DNA from: Acidobacteriota bacterium
GTDB lineage: Bacteria; Acidobacteriota; Blastocatellia; Pyrinomonadales; Pyrinomonadaceae
Reading direction: 5' to 3'
Length of the DNA stretch: 7,046 nucleotides
Assembly: GCA_019247865.1 (NCBI GenBank)
Contig: JAFBAJ010000582.1
Location: 1-7,046 of the forward strand
A program made the position numbers and the translations under genes. This document shows positions 1 through 6,280 of this stretch, one piece after another. Every line of letters starts with the position of its first letter. Position 1 is the stretch's first letter. Under the pieces are notes generated by a model. It did not search any database. It was given only the letters and a program-made list of their open reading frames with translations, and was not told where the DNA came from.

Positions 1-1527
1 AATGAGAAGAATAATCTCAAGATTATTCTCTTCTTTATCCTCCTCACCACGACGCTCACCGTCGCCGTCATTCTCCTCTGGGAGAAGCTCCTGCTGAAGC
101 CCTTTTACGGGTGGGTGGACGCGCGCTATCCGGGCGTCGAGAACGCAGACCGGCGGCGCATCATACAGCAGCGGACGGAGCACTTCTTCATCTCGGTCAC
201 GGTGGACAGCATCGTCGTGACCCTGCTCCTCGCAGTCGTCCGCCGCCAGCAGCGTCGCCTCAGCGAGAGTGAAGAGCGCTATCGCCTCCTCTTCGAGCAC
301 GCCAACGACGGCATCGGCGTGGTCTCCGTTCCAGACTTCAAGATCGTTCAGGTCAATCGCAAGTTCGGAGAGATTCTGGGCTACGCGCCGCAGGAGCTGA
401 TCGAACGCGACGTGCGCGAGCTGGCGCAGCGTAATCCGGACGGCACGACCGCCGAAGGTCTCGCCAAATGGATTGACGAGACGGTCGCTTACGCCGGTTC
501 CGGACAGGTGCCGGAGCTGGACATCCGCAAGCTCTATCAGTGTCCGGTGCGAGGCATGCTCGCAGAGCTCTACGCGCGGCTCGCGGCCTTCGTCGTCAGC
601 TCCGCGCCCGAATCGAACGAGCAGGAGTTGCAGATTCAAACTCCTGCGGGCGTGACCGTGCCCGTCTCCGCTTCGTTCAGCGCGCTGGCGACCGGGCGCG
701 AGCGTCTGGTCATCCTCATCATCCGCGACCTGTCCGAGCGCAAGCGGCTCGAAGGCGAGAAGGAAGAGATGCAGCGCCAGCTCTTTCAATCATCCAAGCT
801 CGCCTCCATCGGCGAGCTCTCCGCCGGCGTCGCGCACGAGATCAACAACCCGCTCAACGCCATCATCAATTTCGCGCAGCTCCTCAAGGACGAGAAGAGC
901 GAGCACACGGAGTACGAAGAGCGTCTCATGAGCGGCATCATCGACGAGGGCGGGCGCATCACGAAGATCGTCCGCGACCTGCTCACCTTCGCGCGGCGCG
1001 ACGCGCACGAGGTGACGCCCGTCAACATCGCCGAGACCATCAGCAACTCGACCTCGCTCTTCGGCCATCAGCTCGAAAAGGACGGCATCCGGGTCTCAAT
1101 CGAGGTCGAGAAAGATTTGCCGCCCGTCAAGGCCGACGGCTCGCGCCTCCGGCAGGTGGTCGTCAACATGATTAGCAACGCGCATCACGCGCTCAAGGCC
1201 AAAGCGGGCGCAGAGGAGAAGCTGTTTCGCATCACTGAGCCCGCGGTCACGCGCGACGCCCGACAGCTCGTACGCATCGAGTTCTACGACAGCGGCACGG
1301 GCATCCGCCAGGCCGACCTCGATAAAATCTTCGACCCGTTCTTTACGACGCGGCGCGATCACGGCGGAACCGGGCTCGGTTTGAGCTTGAGCTTCGGCAT
1401 CATCCGCGATTACGGCGGGACGATCACGGTCGAGAGCGAGCAGGGGAGCTTCACGCGCTTTATAGTCGAGCTTCCGGCAGTTCCATCCTGGGAGAGAGAA
1501 TATGCCGAAAGTCTTGTTGGTGGATGA
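1..1527 (+). CDS. Membrane-bound PAS sensor histidine kinase, 5'-partial
   Basis: This is an inner-membrane sensor kinase that autophosphorylates on His and donates to a receiver domain. The frame is open to the left edge, so the true start lies upstream; a GTG at 115 is in frame but would delete the first membrane helix. Numbering from the edge, residues 8-27 and 62-80 are hydrophobic helices around a loop of only about 34 residues, so no large external sensor domain is visible. A PAS domain spans about 88-247 and carries an unusual extra stretch at about 161-205. The dimerisation box (AHEINNPL) has phospho-His at residue 279 (nt 835). The ATPase domain shows N-box Asn393, G1 DSGTGI at 430-435, F-box FDPFFTT from 444, and G2 GGTGLGL at 455-461. 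The kinase core is complete and NtrB-like. The 3' end overlaps the next kinase gene by 26 bp, implying coupled translation. The signal sensed cannot be told. Confidence 0.93.
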   Translation, partial: NEKNNLKIILFFILLTTTLTVAVILLWEKLLLKPFYGWVDARYPGVENADRRRIIQQRTEHFFISVTVDSIVVTLLLAVVRRQQRRLSESEERYRLLFEHANDGIGVVSVPDFKIVQVNRKFGEILGYAPQELIERDVRELAQRNPDGTTAEGLAKWIDETVAYAGSGQVPELDIRKLYQCPVRGMLAELYARLAAFVVSSAPESNEQELQIQTPAGVTVPVSASFSALATGRERLVILIIRDLSERKRLEGEKEEMQRQLFQSSKLASIGELSAGVAHEINNPLNAIINFAQLLKDEKSEHTEYEERLMSGIIDEGGRITKIVRDLLTFARRDAHEVTPVNIAETISNSTSLFGHQLEKDGIRVSIEVEKDLPPVKADGSRLRQVVVNMISNAHHALKAKAGAEEKLFRITEPAVTRDARQLVRIEFYDSGTGIRQADLDKIFDPFFTTRRDHGGTGLGLSLSFGIIRDYGGTITVESEQGSFTRFIVELPAVPSWEREYAESLVGG

Positions 1528-3025
1528 CGAGCCGAACATACGCTGGACGATGGCCGAGTTCTTAAAGCGCGCGGGGTACGAGACGCTGACCGCTTCCGAC
1601 TTCGAGAGCGCGCTCGAATGCTTCGAGCAGCACCGGCTCGACGCCGCCGTGATCGACATCATCCTCCCGCGCAAGAGCGGCATCGAGCTGCTCAAAGAGT
1701 TGCGCGAGCGCGCCCCGCGCCTGCCCGTCGTCATGATTACGGGCGAGCCGAACATCTCGCAGATGCCGGAGATCGTGCGCGCCGGAGCCTACGACTTTAT
1801 CTCCAAACCCGTCAGCAAAGAGGTCCTGGTCAAGACCATCATGCGCGCCGTCGAGCATAAGCGCCTGAGCGATGAAAAGCTCGACCTCGAAGCACAGCTC
1901 AAGCGACACACGGAGCTGCTCGAAGTCACGATCGAGGGGCGCACGCGCGAGCTGCGCGAATCCGAACAGCGTTACCGCCTCCTCTTCGAGAGCAACCCGC
2001 AGCCGATGTGGGTCTTCGATTACGAAACCCTGCGCTTCCTCGCCGTCAACGACGCGGCGATTCGCCATTACGGCTACAGCCGCGCGGAATTCCTGCGCAT
2101 GACGCTCAAGGACATTCGCCCGCCGGAAGACGTGCCCGCGCTGCTCGATGATCTGGCCGCGACGCGCAAAGAGTACGAGGACAAGTCCGGCCCCTGGCGA
2201 CATCGCCGGAAGGACGGGACGCTGATCGACGTGGAGGTCAGCTCGCACACGCTCGACTTCGACGGGCGCACAGCGGGGCTCGCGCTCCTGACGGACGTGA
2301 CCGCGCGCAAGGTCGCCGAAGAGGAGCTGCGGCAGATGCAGGAGCGCCTCATGCATAACGAGAAGATCGCCGCGCTCGGCCGCGTCGCCGCGCAGGTCGC
2401 GCACGAGGTCAAGAATCCGCTGGCGGGGCTCCGGCTCTACTCGCTCCATCTCAAGAACAAGGTGGCGGGCAAGCTCACGGACGCAGAGATGGACATCGTC
2501 AACAAGATCGCCGACGGCATCGGCCGCCTGACCGAGACGACCGAGCAGATCCTGAGCTTTGCGCGTCCCATCAACATGAACCTCACGCGCGTCAACCTCA
2601 ACACGGTGGTCAGCGAGACGGCTGAGCTTCTCGCGCCGCAGAGCACCGCTAACAGCATCGTTGTCAAACTCGAACTGGCCGAGCCCGCGCCCGCTGGAAT
2701 GCTCGACGAGGCCTCGATCCACGCGGCCCTGATGAACCTCATGCTCAACGCGATTCAGGCGATGGCGGGCGGCGGCACGTTGACTGTCAGGACAGAGATG
2801 AGCGACGATGCCCTGCTTATCACGATCACGGACACCGGCAAGGGGATGACCGACGAACAGATCAGAAACGTCTTCGAGCCGTTCTACACGACGAAGGCAC
2901 AGGGACTCGGCCTCGGCATGCCGTATGCAAAGAAGATCATCGAACAGCATCAGGGCACGATTCGCGTCGAGAGCCGGGAAGGCGCAGGCACACGCATTGA
3001 GATCGAATTGCCTCCCGAGTCATAA
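1502..3025 (+). CDS. Hybrid REC-PAS histidine kinase (soluble)
   Basis: This 507-residue cytoplasmic protein has a receiver domain in front of a sensor kinase. The receiver (about 3-120) has acidic pocket Asp8/Asp9, phospho-acceptor Asp52 (VIDIILP), Thr80 and Lys102 (SKP), all intact. A charged, probably coiled-coil linker (about 125-160) leads to a PAS domain (about 152-270). The kinase core follows: AHEVKNPL with His301 (nt 2402), N-box Asn416, G1 DTGKGM at 444-449, F-box FEPFYTT, and G2 GLGLGM at 468-473. There are no membrane helices. The ATG at 1502 has a strong Shine-Dalgarno, GGAGAGAG at 1491-1498, inside the upstream kinase gene. The arrangement suggests that the upstream membrane kinase phosphorylates this REC domain and so tunes the second kinase, which in turn serves the sigma54 regulator 11 bp downstream. 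That wiring is inferred from gene order; the domain calls are firm. Confidence 0.95.
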   Translation: MPKVLLVDDEPNIRWTMAEFLKRAGYETLTASDFESALECFEQHRLDAAVIDIILPRKSGIELLKELRERAPRLPVVMITGEPNISQMPEIVRAGAYDFISKPVSKEVLVKTIMRAVEHKRLSDEKLDLEAQLKRHTELLEVTIEGRTRELRESEQRYRLLFESNPQPMWVFDYETLRFLAVNDAAIRHYGYSRAEFLRMTLKDIRPPEDVPALLDDLAATRKEYEDKSGPWRHRRKDGTLIDVEVSSHTLDFDGRTAGLALLTDVTARKVAEEELRQMQERLMHNEKIAALGRVAAQVAHEVKNPLAGLRLYSLHLKNKVAGKLTDAEMDIVNKIADGIGRLTETTEQILSFARPINMNLTRVNLNTVVSETAELLAPQSTANSIVVKLELAEPAPAGMLDEASIHAALMNLMLNAIQAMAGGGTLTVRTEMSDDALLITITDTGKGMTDEQIRNVFEPFYTTKAQGLGLGMPYAKKIIEQHQGTIRVESREGAGTRIEIELPPES

Positions 3026-3036
3026 GGAAAGATTGA

Positions 3037-4434
3037 ATGCGAACAGGTAGCAGAATTTTAGTGGTGGATGACGAGGTCAGCGTGCGCGATGCGCTGTCGC
3101 TGGTGCTGACCGAGCAGGGCTGCGAAGTGCTGACGGCGGCGGACGGGGCCGAGGCGAAACGCCTGCTCGACGGGCCGCCCTTCGACCTGGTCTTCACGGA
3201 CTTGCGCCTGCCGGACACCTCCGGCATCGAACTCATCTCGCACATCAAGGGCGATAACGCCGCGACGGAAGTGATTCTGATGACGGCGCACGGCTCGCTC
3301 GACGTGACCATTGAGGCCATCAAGCGCGGGGCCTACTACTACATCGAAAAACCCTTCACGCCCGATCAGGTCATCATGCTCGCCGAGCGCGCCAGCGAGT
3401 TCAGCCAGATACGGCAGGAGAACAAGCAGCTCAAGCGCACGCTCGCAGACGAGAGCGAAGCCTTCGGGATGATCGGCCGCAGCCAGAAGATGCTTGAGAT
3501 CTATGAGACGATCCGTGCGACCGCCAAGTCCGACGCCTCCGTCCTCATCGAAGGCGAGTCGGGGACGGGCAAGGAGCTTATCGCCACAGCTTTTCACATG
3601 GAGAGCAGTCGCGCCGAGCGCCCCTTTATCCGCATCAACTGCGCGGCCATCCCGCACGAGCTGATCGAATCGGAGCTCTTCGGCTACAAGAAGGGCGCGT
3701 TCACAGGGGCCGACCGCGACAAGCGCGGCCTCATCGAAGCGACTGCGGGCGGCACTTTACTGCTGGATGAGATCGCAGAGATGCCGATGCACTTGCAGAC
3801 GAAACTCTTGCGCGTCTTGCAGGAGCGCAAGCTGCGGCGGCTCGGAGATGAGCATGAGATCGATATTGATTTCCGTCTCGTCTCGGCCACGAACCGCGAC
3901 ACGGTCCAGGCTTCGCAGGAAGGCATCCTGCGTCCGGACCTCTACTTTCGCATCAGCACCATCAAGCTCAAAGTTCCGCCCCTGCGCGAGCGGCATGACG
4001 ACCTCGCGCTCCTCGCCGAAAGGTTCCTCATACGGTACAGCGAAAAATATAACAAGCAGATTCGCGGCATCTCGCAGGCAGCCTTCGCGGCCCTCTCGCG
4101 CTACGACTGGCCGGGCAACATACGCGAACTCGAAAGCGTCATGGAGCGCGCCGTGCTCTTCTGCCAGACCGCGCAGATCATGCCCGAAAATCTGCCCGAA
4201 CAGCTTCAGGGCGAGCGCACATCTCCAACCCTCTGCGTCATCCCGCCCTTCATGACCCTCGAAGAGATCGAACGCGAAGCCATCGCCCAGACACTCGAAC
4301 GCACCGGCGGCAACGTCAAGAAGACAGCCGAAATCCTCGACCTGCACCGCCCGACGCTCTATCGCCGACTCAAAAAGTTTGGCTTGAGGAATGTTGACGA
4401 GGCTCTGGTGGAAGATGAGGCGATCTCGGAATAG
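3037..4434 (+). CDS. NtrC-family sigma54-dependent response regulator
   Basis: This 465-residue activator binds upstream DNA and uses ATP hydrolysis to open sigma54-RNA polymerase complexes. The receiver domain (about 5-120) has Asp11/Asp12, phospho-acceptor Asp55 (FTDLRLPD), Thr in MTAHG, and Lys in EKPF. The AAA+ domain (about 145-375) has Walker A GESGTGKE starting at 173, the sigma54-contacting GAFTGA loop at 220-225 (nt 3694-3711), Walker B LLLDE ending at Asp244/Glu245, arginines 299 and 305 near the expected finger, and WPGNIREL at 358-365. A Fis-type helix-turn-helix covers about 424-450 (GNVKKTAEIL and the RPTLYRRLKKFG recognition region). The ATG at 3037 has Shine-Dalgarno AAGGAAAG at 3024-3031, overlapping the previous stop codon. 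All key residues are present, so it should be a working activator. Its targets are unknown. The inverted repeat at 4952-4981 is a plausible local binding site. Confidence 0.97.
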   Translation: MRTGSRILVVDDEVSVRDALSLVLTEQGCEVLTAADGAEAKRLLDGPPFDLVFTDLRLPDTSGIELISHIKGDNAATEVILMTAHGSLDVTIEAIKRGAYYYIEKPFTPDQVIMLAERASEFSQIRQENKQLKRTLADESEAFGMIGRSQKMLEIYETIRATAKSDASVLIEGESGTGKELIATAFHMESSRAERPFIRINCAAIPHELIESELFGYKKGAFTGADRDKRGLIEATAGGTLLLDEIAEMPMHLQTKLLRVLQERKLRRLGDEHEIDIDFRLVSATNRDTVQASQEGILRPDLYFRISTIKLKVPPLRERHDDLALLAERFLIRYSEKYNKQIRGISQAAFAALSRYDWPGNIRELESVMERAVLFCQTAQIMPENLPEQLQGERTSPTLCVIPPFMTLEEIEREAIAQTLERTGGNVKKTAEILDLHRPTLYRRLKKFGLRNVDEALVEDEAISE

Positions 4435-4444
4435 AGAGTCCTTG

Positions 4445-4903
4445 CTAAACTCTGACCTCTGTCTGCTCGCAGGGCAAACTGCGGACTGCCGCGTAGACCT
4501 CCGAGAAGTTGCTGATCTTGGTCGGGAGGAGCCATGCCTCGCCGCCGTTCTTAAAGTGAATTTCGATGCGCCAGATAAAGGTAGCGCCGGTCACGCGATT
4601 CAGTCTGGTTTGCTCAACCACCCGGCTCAAGTCCGCCCAGGCCAGGCTCTTCCCGTCATTGAGCACCAATCCTTCATCCGTAAAATATCTGGCCGATCTG
4701 CGATAGGCTCTGAGAAAGAGCCACGCCACCACCCCGTAGATAAGCAGCGGCATCAGGCCGATCATCAACATCGAGAGGGAGGGCCCGGAGCCTTTCGTCA
4801 ATCCATTGACCACCAGCAGCAGTCCGAGCGGAACCATAAAGAGCCCGACCAGCACCAGCATGATGAATTGCAGACGGCTTGTTCTGACTTCCAGCCTTTT
4901 CAT
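4445..4903 (-). CDS. Small two-helix membrane protein, possible PH-like C-terminal domain
   Basis: This encodes 152 residues from the ATG at 4903-4901. Two hydrophobic helices (about 13-33 and 43-64) flank a short glycine/serine-rich loop. Basic residues before helix 1 and after helix 2 (RAYRRSAR) place both ends in the cytoplasm. The C-terminal domain (about 70-152) has the alternating pattern YFTDEGLVLNDGKSLAW...WRIEIHFKNGG. This resembles bacterial PH-like membrane proteins, but I do not recognise the family firmly. An in-frame GTG at 4960 would add 19 residues, but those codons cover a good sigma70 promoter, so I prefer the ATG. The gene converges on the sigma54 regulator with only 10 bp between the two stop codons, and no clear terminator is visible there. 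Base composition looks lower in GC than the kinase genes. An antisense frame across this region lacks any domain and is treated as a shadow. Confidence 0.75.
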   Translation of the reverse strand: MKRLEVRTSRLQFIMLVLVGLFMVPLGLLLVVNGLTKGSGPSLSMLMIGLMPLLIYGVVAWLFLRAYRRSARYFTDEGLVLNDGKSLAWADLSRVVEQTRLNRVTGATFIWRIEIHFKNGGEAWLLPTKISNFSEVYAAVRSLPCEQTEVRV

Positions 4904-4910
4904 TCTCTGG

Positions 4911-4939
4911 AAGATATTACGGGCAGGATAAAGTGTCAA
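4911..4939 (-). promoter_or_regulatory. Sigma70-type promoter of the small membrane protein gene
   Basis: Read on the minus strand, a perfect -35 TTGACA (4939-4934) is followed after exactly 17 bp by TATCTT (4916-4911), 4/6 to the -10 consensus. Only 7 nt separate the -10 from the ATG at 4903, so transcription should start at or just before the start codon. The leader would then be absent or only a few bases long, and no Shine-Dalgarno could be included. This supports the ATG at 4903 over the GTG at 4960. Confidence 0.6.
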
Positions 4940-4951
4940 CGCGATTCCAGA

Positions 4952-4981
4952 ATAGAACACTCATGGCCGAAAGTGTTCTAT
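4952..4981. repeat. Perfect 10-bp inverted repeat, candidate operator/enhancer
   Basis: ATAGAACACT (4952-4961) and its exact reverse complement AGTGTTCTAT (4972-4981) are separated by 10 bp. The half-site centres are 20 bp apart, about two helical turns, so a dimer could bind on one DNA face. The stem is AT-rich and has no U-tract on either side, which argues against a terminator. It lies between two divergent genes: about 12 bp upstream of the -35 of the membrane protein gene, and about 90 bp upstream of the start predicted from the sigma54-like element at 5031-5046. That distance is usual for NtrC-type enhancers. The binding protein is inferred, not shown. Confidence 0.6.
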
Positions 4982-5030
4982 CCGGCAATCCATAAGACGA
5001 GCTTTCTGCAAATAATTCGGTGGGTCAGGA

Positions 5031-5046
5031 CGGCATAAAACTTGCC
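5031..5046 (+). promoter_or_regulatory. Candidate sigma54 (-24/-12) promoter for the single-domain regulator
   Basis: CGGCAT, then 5 nt, then TTGCC, compared with the sigma54 consensus TGGCAC-N5-TTGCA: 8 of 11 positions match. The hallmark GG (5032-5033) and GC (5044-5045) have the required 10-nt spacing. Transcription would start near 5057, leaving a leader of about 40 nt with a Shine-Dalgarno. A match of this quality can occur by chance, so the call rests on its position between the inverted repeat and the response regulator gene, and on the complete sigma54 activator nearby. Confidence 0.4.
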
Positions 5047-5083
5047 ATTTCCTTAAATCTCGCGGCCTCTTTGCGCGCGCGTG

Positions 5084-5098
5084 GGAGAGTTTTTTTTT
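5084..5098 (+). promoter_or_regulatory. Shine-Dalgarno with nine-T spacer
   Basis: GGAGAG at 5084-5089 is followed by nine consecutive T's (5090-5098) and then ATG at 5099. This decides the start: an in-frame GTG at 5081 would lie upstream of its own ribosome-binding site. The spacing is workable but entirely homopolymeric. A change in T number would alter the spacing and possibly the translation rate. Confidence 0.7.
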
Positions 5099-5479
5099 AT
5101 GGGAACGGGGCAAATCTTAATTATCGATGACGAGCGGTTGATCGCCGAAGCACTGTCGCTGATTCTGGCTGACCAGGGCTATGAGACTGTGCTGGCATCG
5201 TGCGGCGCGGACGGCATACGGGAGGCCGCCGAGCGCAGCTTTGAGCTGGCGGTGACGGACCTGCGTCTCCCGGACATGACCGGCCTGGACGTGCTCAGGG
5301 CTTTGCGCGCCCGGAGCCCGGAGATACGCGTCATCGTCATCACGGCGCACGGCACGCCGGAGATGATCCGTGAGCTCAAGGCGTCCGGCGCGGCAGAGGT
5401 CTTGAAGAAACCTTTTCTGCCGTCCGAAATCCTGAGCCTCATCCAGCGCGAATTAAAAGATCATCCCGTCACAGCCTGA
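5099..5479 (+). CDS. Single-domain response regulator (REC only)
   Basis: This 126-residue protein consists of a receiver domain and nothing else. Asp10/Asp11, phospho-acceptor Asp54 (VTDLRLPD), Thr82 (ITAHG) and Lys104 (KKPF) are all intact, so it should accept a phosphoryl group. With no output domain it probably works by protein contact, as a phosphate shuttle or sink, or by binding a target. An ungapped hand alignment with the receiver of the nearby sigma54 regulator gives roughly 40 identities in about 115 positions, including ALSL.L..QG, TDLRLPD and TAHG. The two may therefore share kinases. The start was chosen at ATG 5099 because of the Shine-Dalgarno at 5084-5089. It is likely transcribed alone from the intergenic region. 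Whether it belongs functionally to the left-hand signalling operon or to the ECF cluster downstream is unresolved. Confidence 0.92.
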   Translation: MGTGQILIIDDERLIAEALSLILADQGYETVLASCGADGIREAAERSFELAVTDLRLPDMTGLDVLRALRARSPEIRVIVITAHGTPEMIRELKASGAAEVLKKPFLPSEILSLIQRELKDHPVTA

Positions 5480-5662
5480 AACAGAACACGTGGTGCTTCC
5501 GTTGGGGACAGTGCGTGCAGCCCGCTGGAAAATACATGGCTGACCGGAATTTTTTTACTTGAACGAGGAGCGTTGAACGATTTGTGGACATCGCACGCTA
5601 GACAAAATGAGAAGGAGCAGCCTATCCTCTCATTACAGAACAAGAACTCCTCTTCAAACCGG
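5480..5662. other. 183-bp intergenic region upstream of the ECF sigma gene
   Basis: No convincing terminator follows the response regulator. Items seen: an AGAACAC 7-mer at 5482-5488 that repeats the core of the inverted-repeat half-site at 4952-4961; a weak GG-N10-GC sigma54-like pattern at 5526-5541; a seven-T run at 5550-5556 preceded by CCGGAA; an 8-bp direct repeat; and a short upstream frame. None identifies the sigma gene's promoter with certainty. Confidence 0.4.
5559..5580. repeat. TTGAACGA direct repeat
   Basis: TTGAACGA occurs at 5559-5566 and again at 5573-5580, separated by GGAGCG, giving a 14-bp period. It lies about 85-105 bp before the preferred sigma start. The second copy includes a TTG (5573) that is in frame with the sigma gene, but the GAGGAG at 5565-5570 is only 2 nt from it, too close for a good ribosome-binding site. 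This could be a tandem protein-binding site or chance. Confidence 0.35.
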
Positions 5663-5666
5663 ATGA
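5607..5666 (+). CDS. Possible 19-codon leader ORF coupled to the sigma gene
   Basis: An ATG at 5607 opens a 19-codon frame that begins MRRSSLSSHY and is rich in Arg, Ser and Thr. Its TGA (5664-5666) overlaps the sigma ATG (5663-5665) in an ATGA junction. The sigma ATG itself has no good Shine-Dalgarno (upstream bases CTTCAAACCGG), so terminating ribosomes could supply re-initiation. Against this, the leader ATG also lacks an obvious Shine-Dalgarno, and a 19-codon frame can arise by chance. The peptide has no recognisable similarity. Confidence 0.3.
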   Translation: MRRSSLSSHYRTRTPLQTG

Positions 5667-6226
5667 CTTTGAGTGACGAAAACCTGGTCCTGGCCTGTCG
5701 TAAGGGCGACGAATCCGCGTGGGAAGCGCTGGTCAATCGCTATCAGCGGCTGATCTATACCATCCCGCGCCGCGCGGGGCTCGACGAAGATCAGGCGGCG
5801 GAAGTCTTTCAGGATGTTTTCGCCACGCTGCTCAAGAAGCTGGACGAGATCGAGCAGCCCGAAAGGATTCAGGCGTGGATCGTGACGACGGCGCGGCGGC
5901 TCACCTGGCGGCTCATCTCGCGCGAGAAAAGTCGTGGCGGCACAGCTATTTACGCGGACGGCGGGGAAGAGGACACGGCTCTTGAAGTGGCCGACGACGC
6001 GCCCTTGCAGGACGAAGTACTGCTGCAACTGGAGGAGCAGGAGCGCGTGCGGCGCGCGGTCTACGCGATGGATGAGCGTTGCCGCAAGCTGATTCAAATG
6101 CTCTTTTACCAGCCAGTCTCTCCGGCTTATGCGGAGATCGCCGCCGCGCTGGGGACGACCGAGGGCAGCATCGGGCCGACGCGCGCGCGCTGCCTGCAAA
6201 AATTGCTCCGGCTGCTTGAAAATTAA
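5663..6226 (+). CDS. ECF-type sigma-70 family RNA polymerase sigma factor
   Basis: This 187-residue sigma factor has only regions 2 and 4, the ECF layout. Region 2 covers about 20-95: WEALVNRYQRLIYTIPRRAGL, then DQAAEVFQDVF, then the promoter-melting part with RIQAWIVTTARRLTWRLI. Region 4 covers about 130-185, with a helix-turn-helix in YAEIAAALGTTEGSIGPTRARC. The linker between them is acidic. The ATG at 5663 gives the usual ECF beginning (SDENLVLACRKGDESAWEAL). Upstream in-frame TTG codons at 5573 and 5582 would add 30 or 27 polar residues with no family likeness. A strong AAGGAG at 5612-5617 sits 6 nt before an in-frame ATC, not a normal start. The anti-sigma gene follows after 93 bp, so activity is probably held in check by that partner. 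The regulon and signal are unknown. Confidence 0.92.
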   Translation: MTLSDENLVLACRKGDESAWEALVNRYQRLIYTIPRRAGLDEDQAAEVFQDVFATLLKKLDEIEQPERIQAWIVTTARRLTWRLISREKSRGGTAIYADGGEEDTALEVADDAPLQDEVLLQLEEQERVRRAVYAMDERCRKLIQMLFYQPVSPAYAEIAAALGTTEGSIGPTRARCLQKLLRLLEN

Positions 6227-6280
6227 AAGAGATGTATTTCCCGGCAGGAATTACGCACTGTTGTGTTGAGTGACGGGTTT

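Noticed and set aside
1562..2950. Long minus-strand open frame (462 codons) opposite the hybrid kinase
   Set aside because: Its composition is the typical Arg/Val/Leu/Asp-rich mirror of a GC-rich gene. It has no domain, and the plus-strand protein has every expected kinase motif.
3058..4347. Minus-strand open frames opposite the sigma54 activator
   Set aside because: They are shadows of a complete, motif-verified AAA+ activator, with no independent start signals or domains.
4435..4453. AGAGT/ACTCT stem between the convergent genes as a terminator
   Set aside because: Only a 5-bp stem with a 9-nt loop and no U-tract; too weak to call.
4391..5038. Plus-strand frame of 215 codons across the small membrane protein gene
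   Set aside because: It starts inside the activator gene and has a low-complexity His/Gln-rich sequence with no domain. The opposite strand encodes two clean membrane helices and has its own promoter.
5482..5488. AGAACAC copy as a second binding site for the factor recognising the 4952-4981 repeat
   Set aside because: A single 7-mer without its inverted partner is expected about once by chance in a window this size.
5526..5541. Second sigma54-like element (TGGAAA-N5-TGGCT) before the ECF sigma gene
   Set aside because: GG-N10-GC spacing is present, but both boxes deviate at key positions and there is no paired inverted repeat. Matches of this quality are expected by chance.
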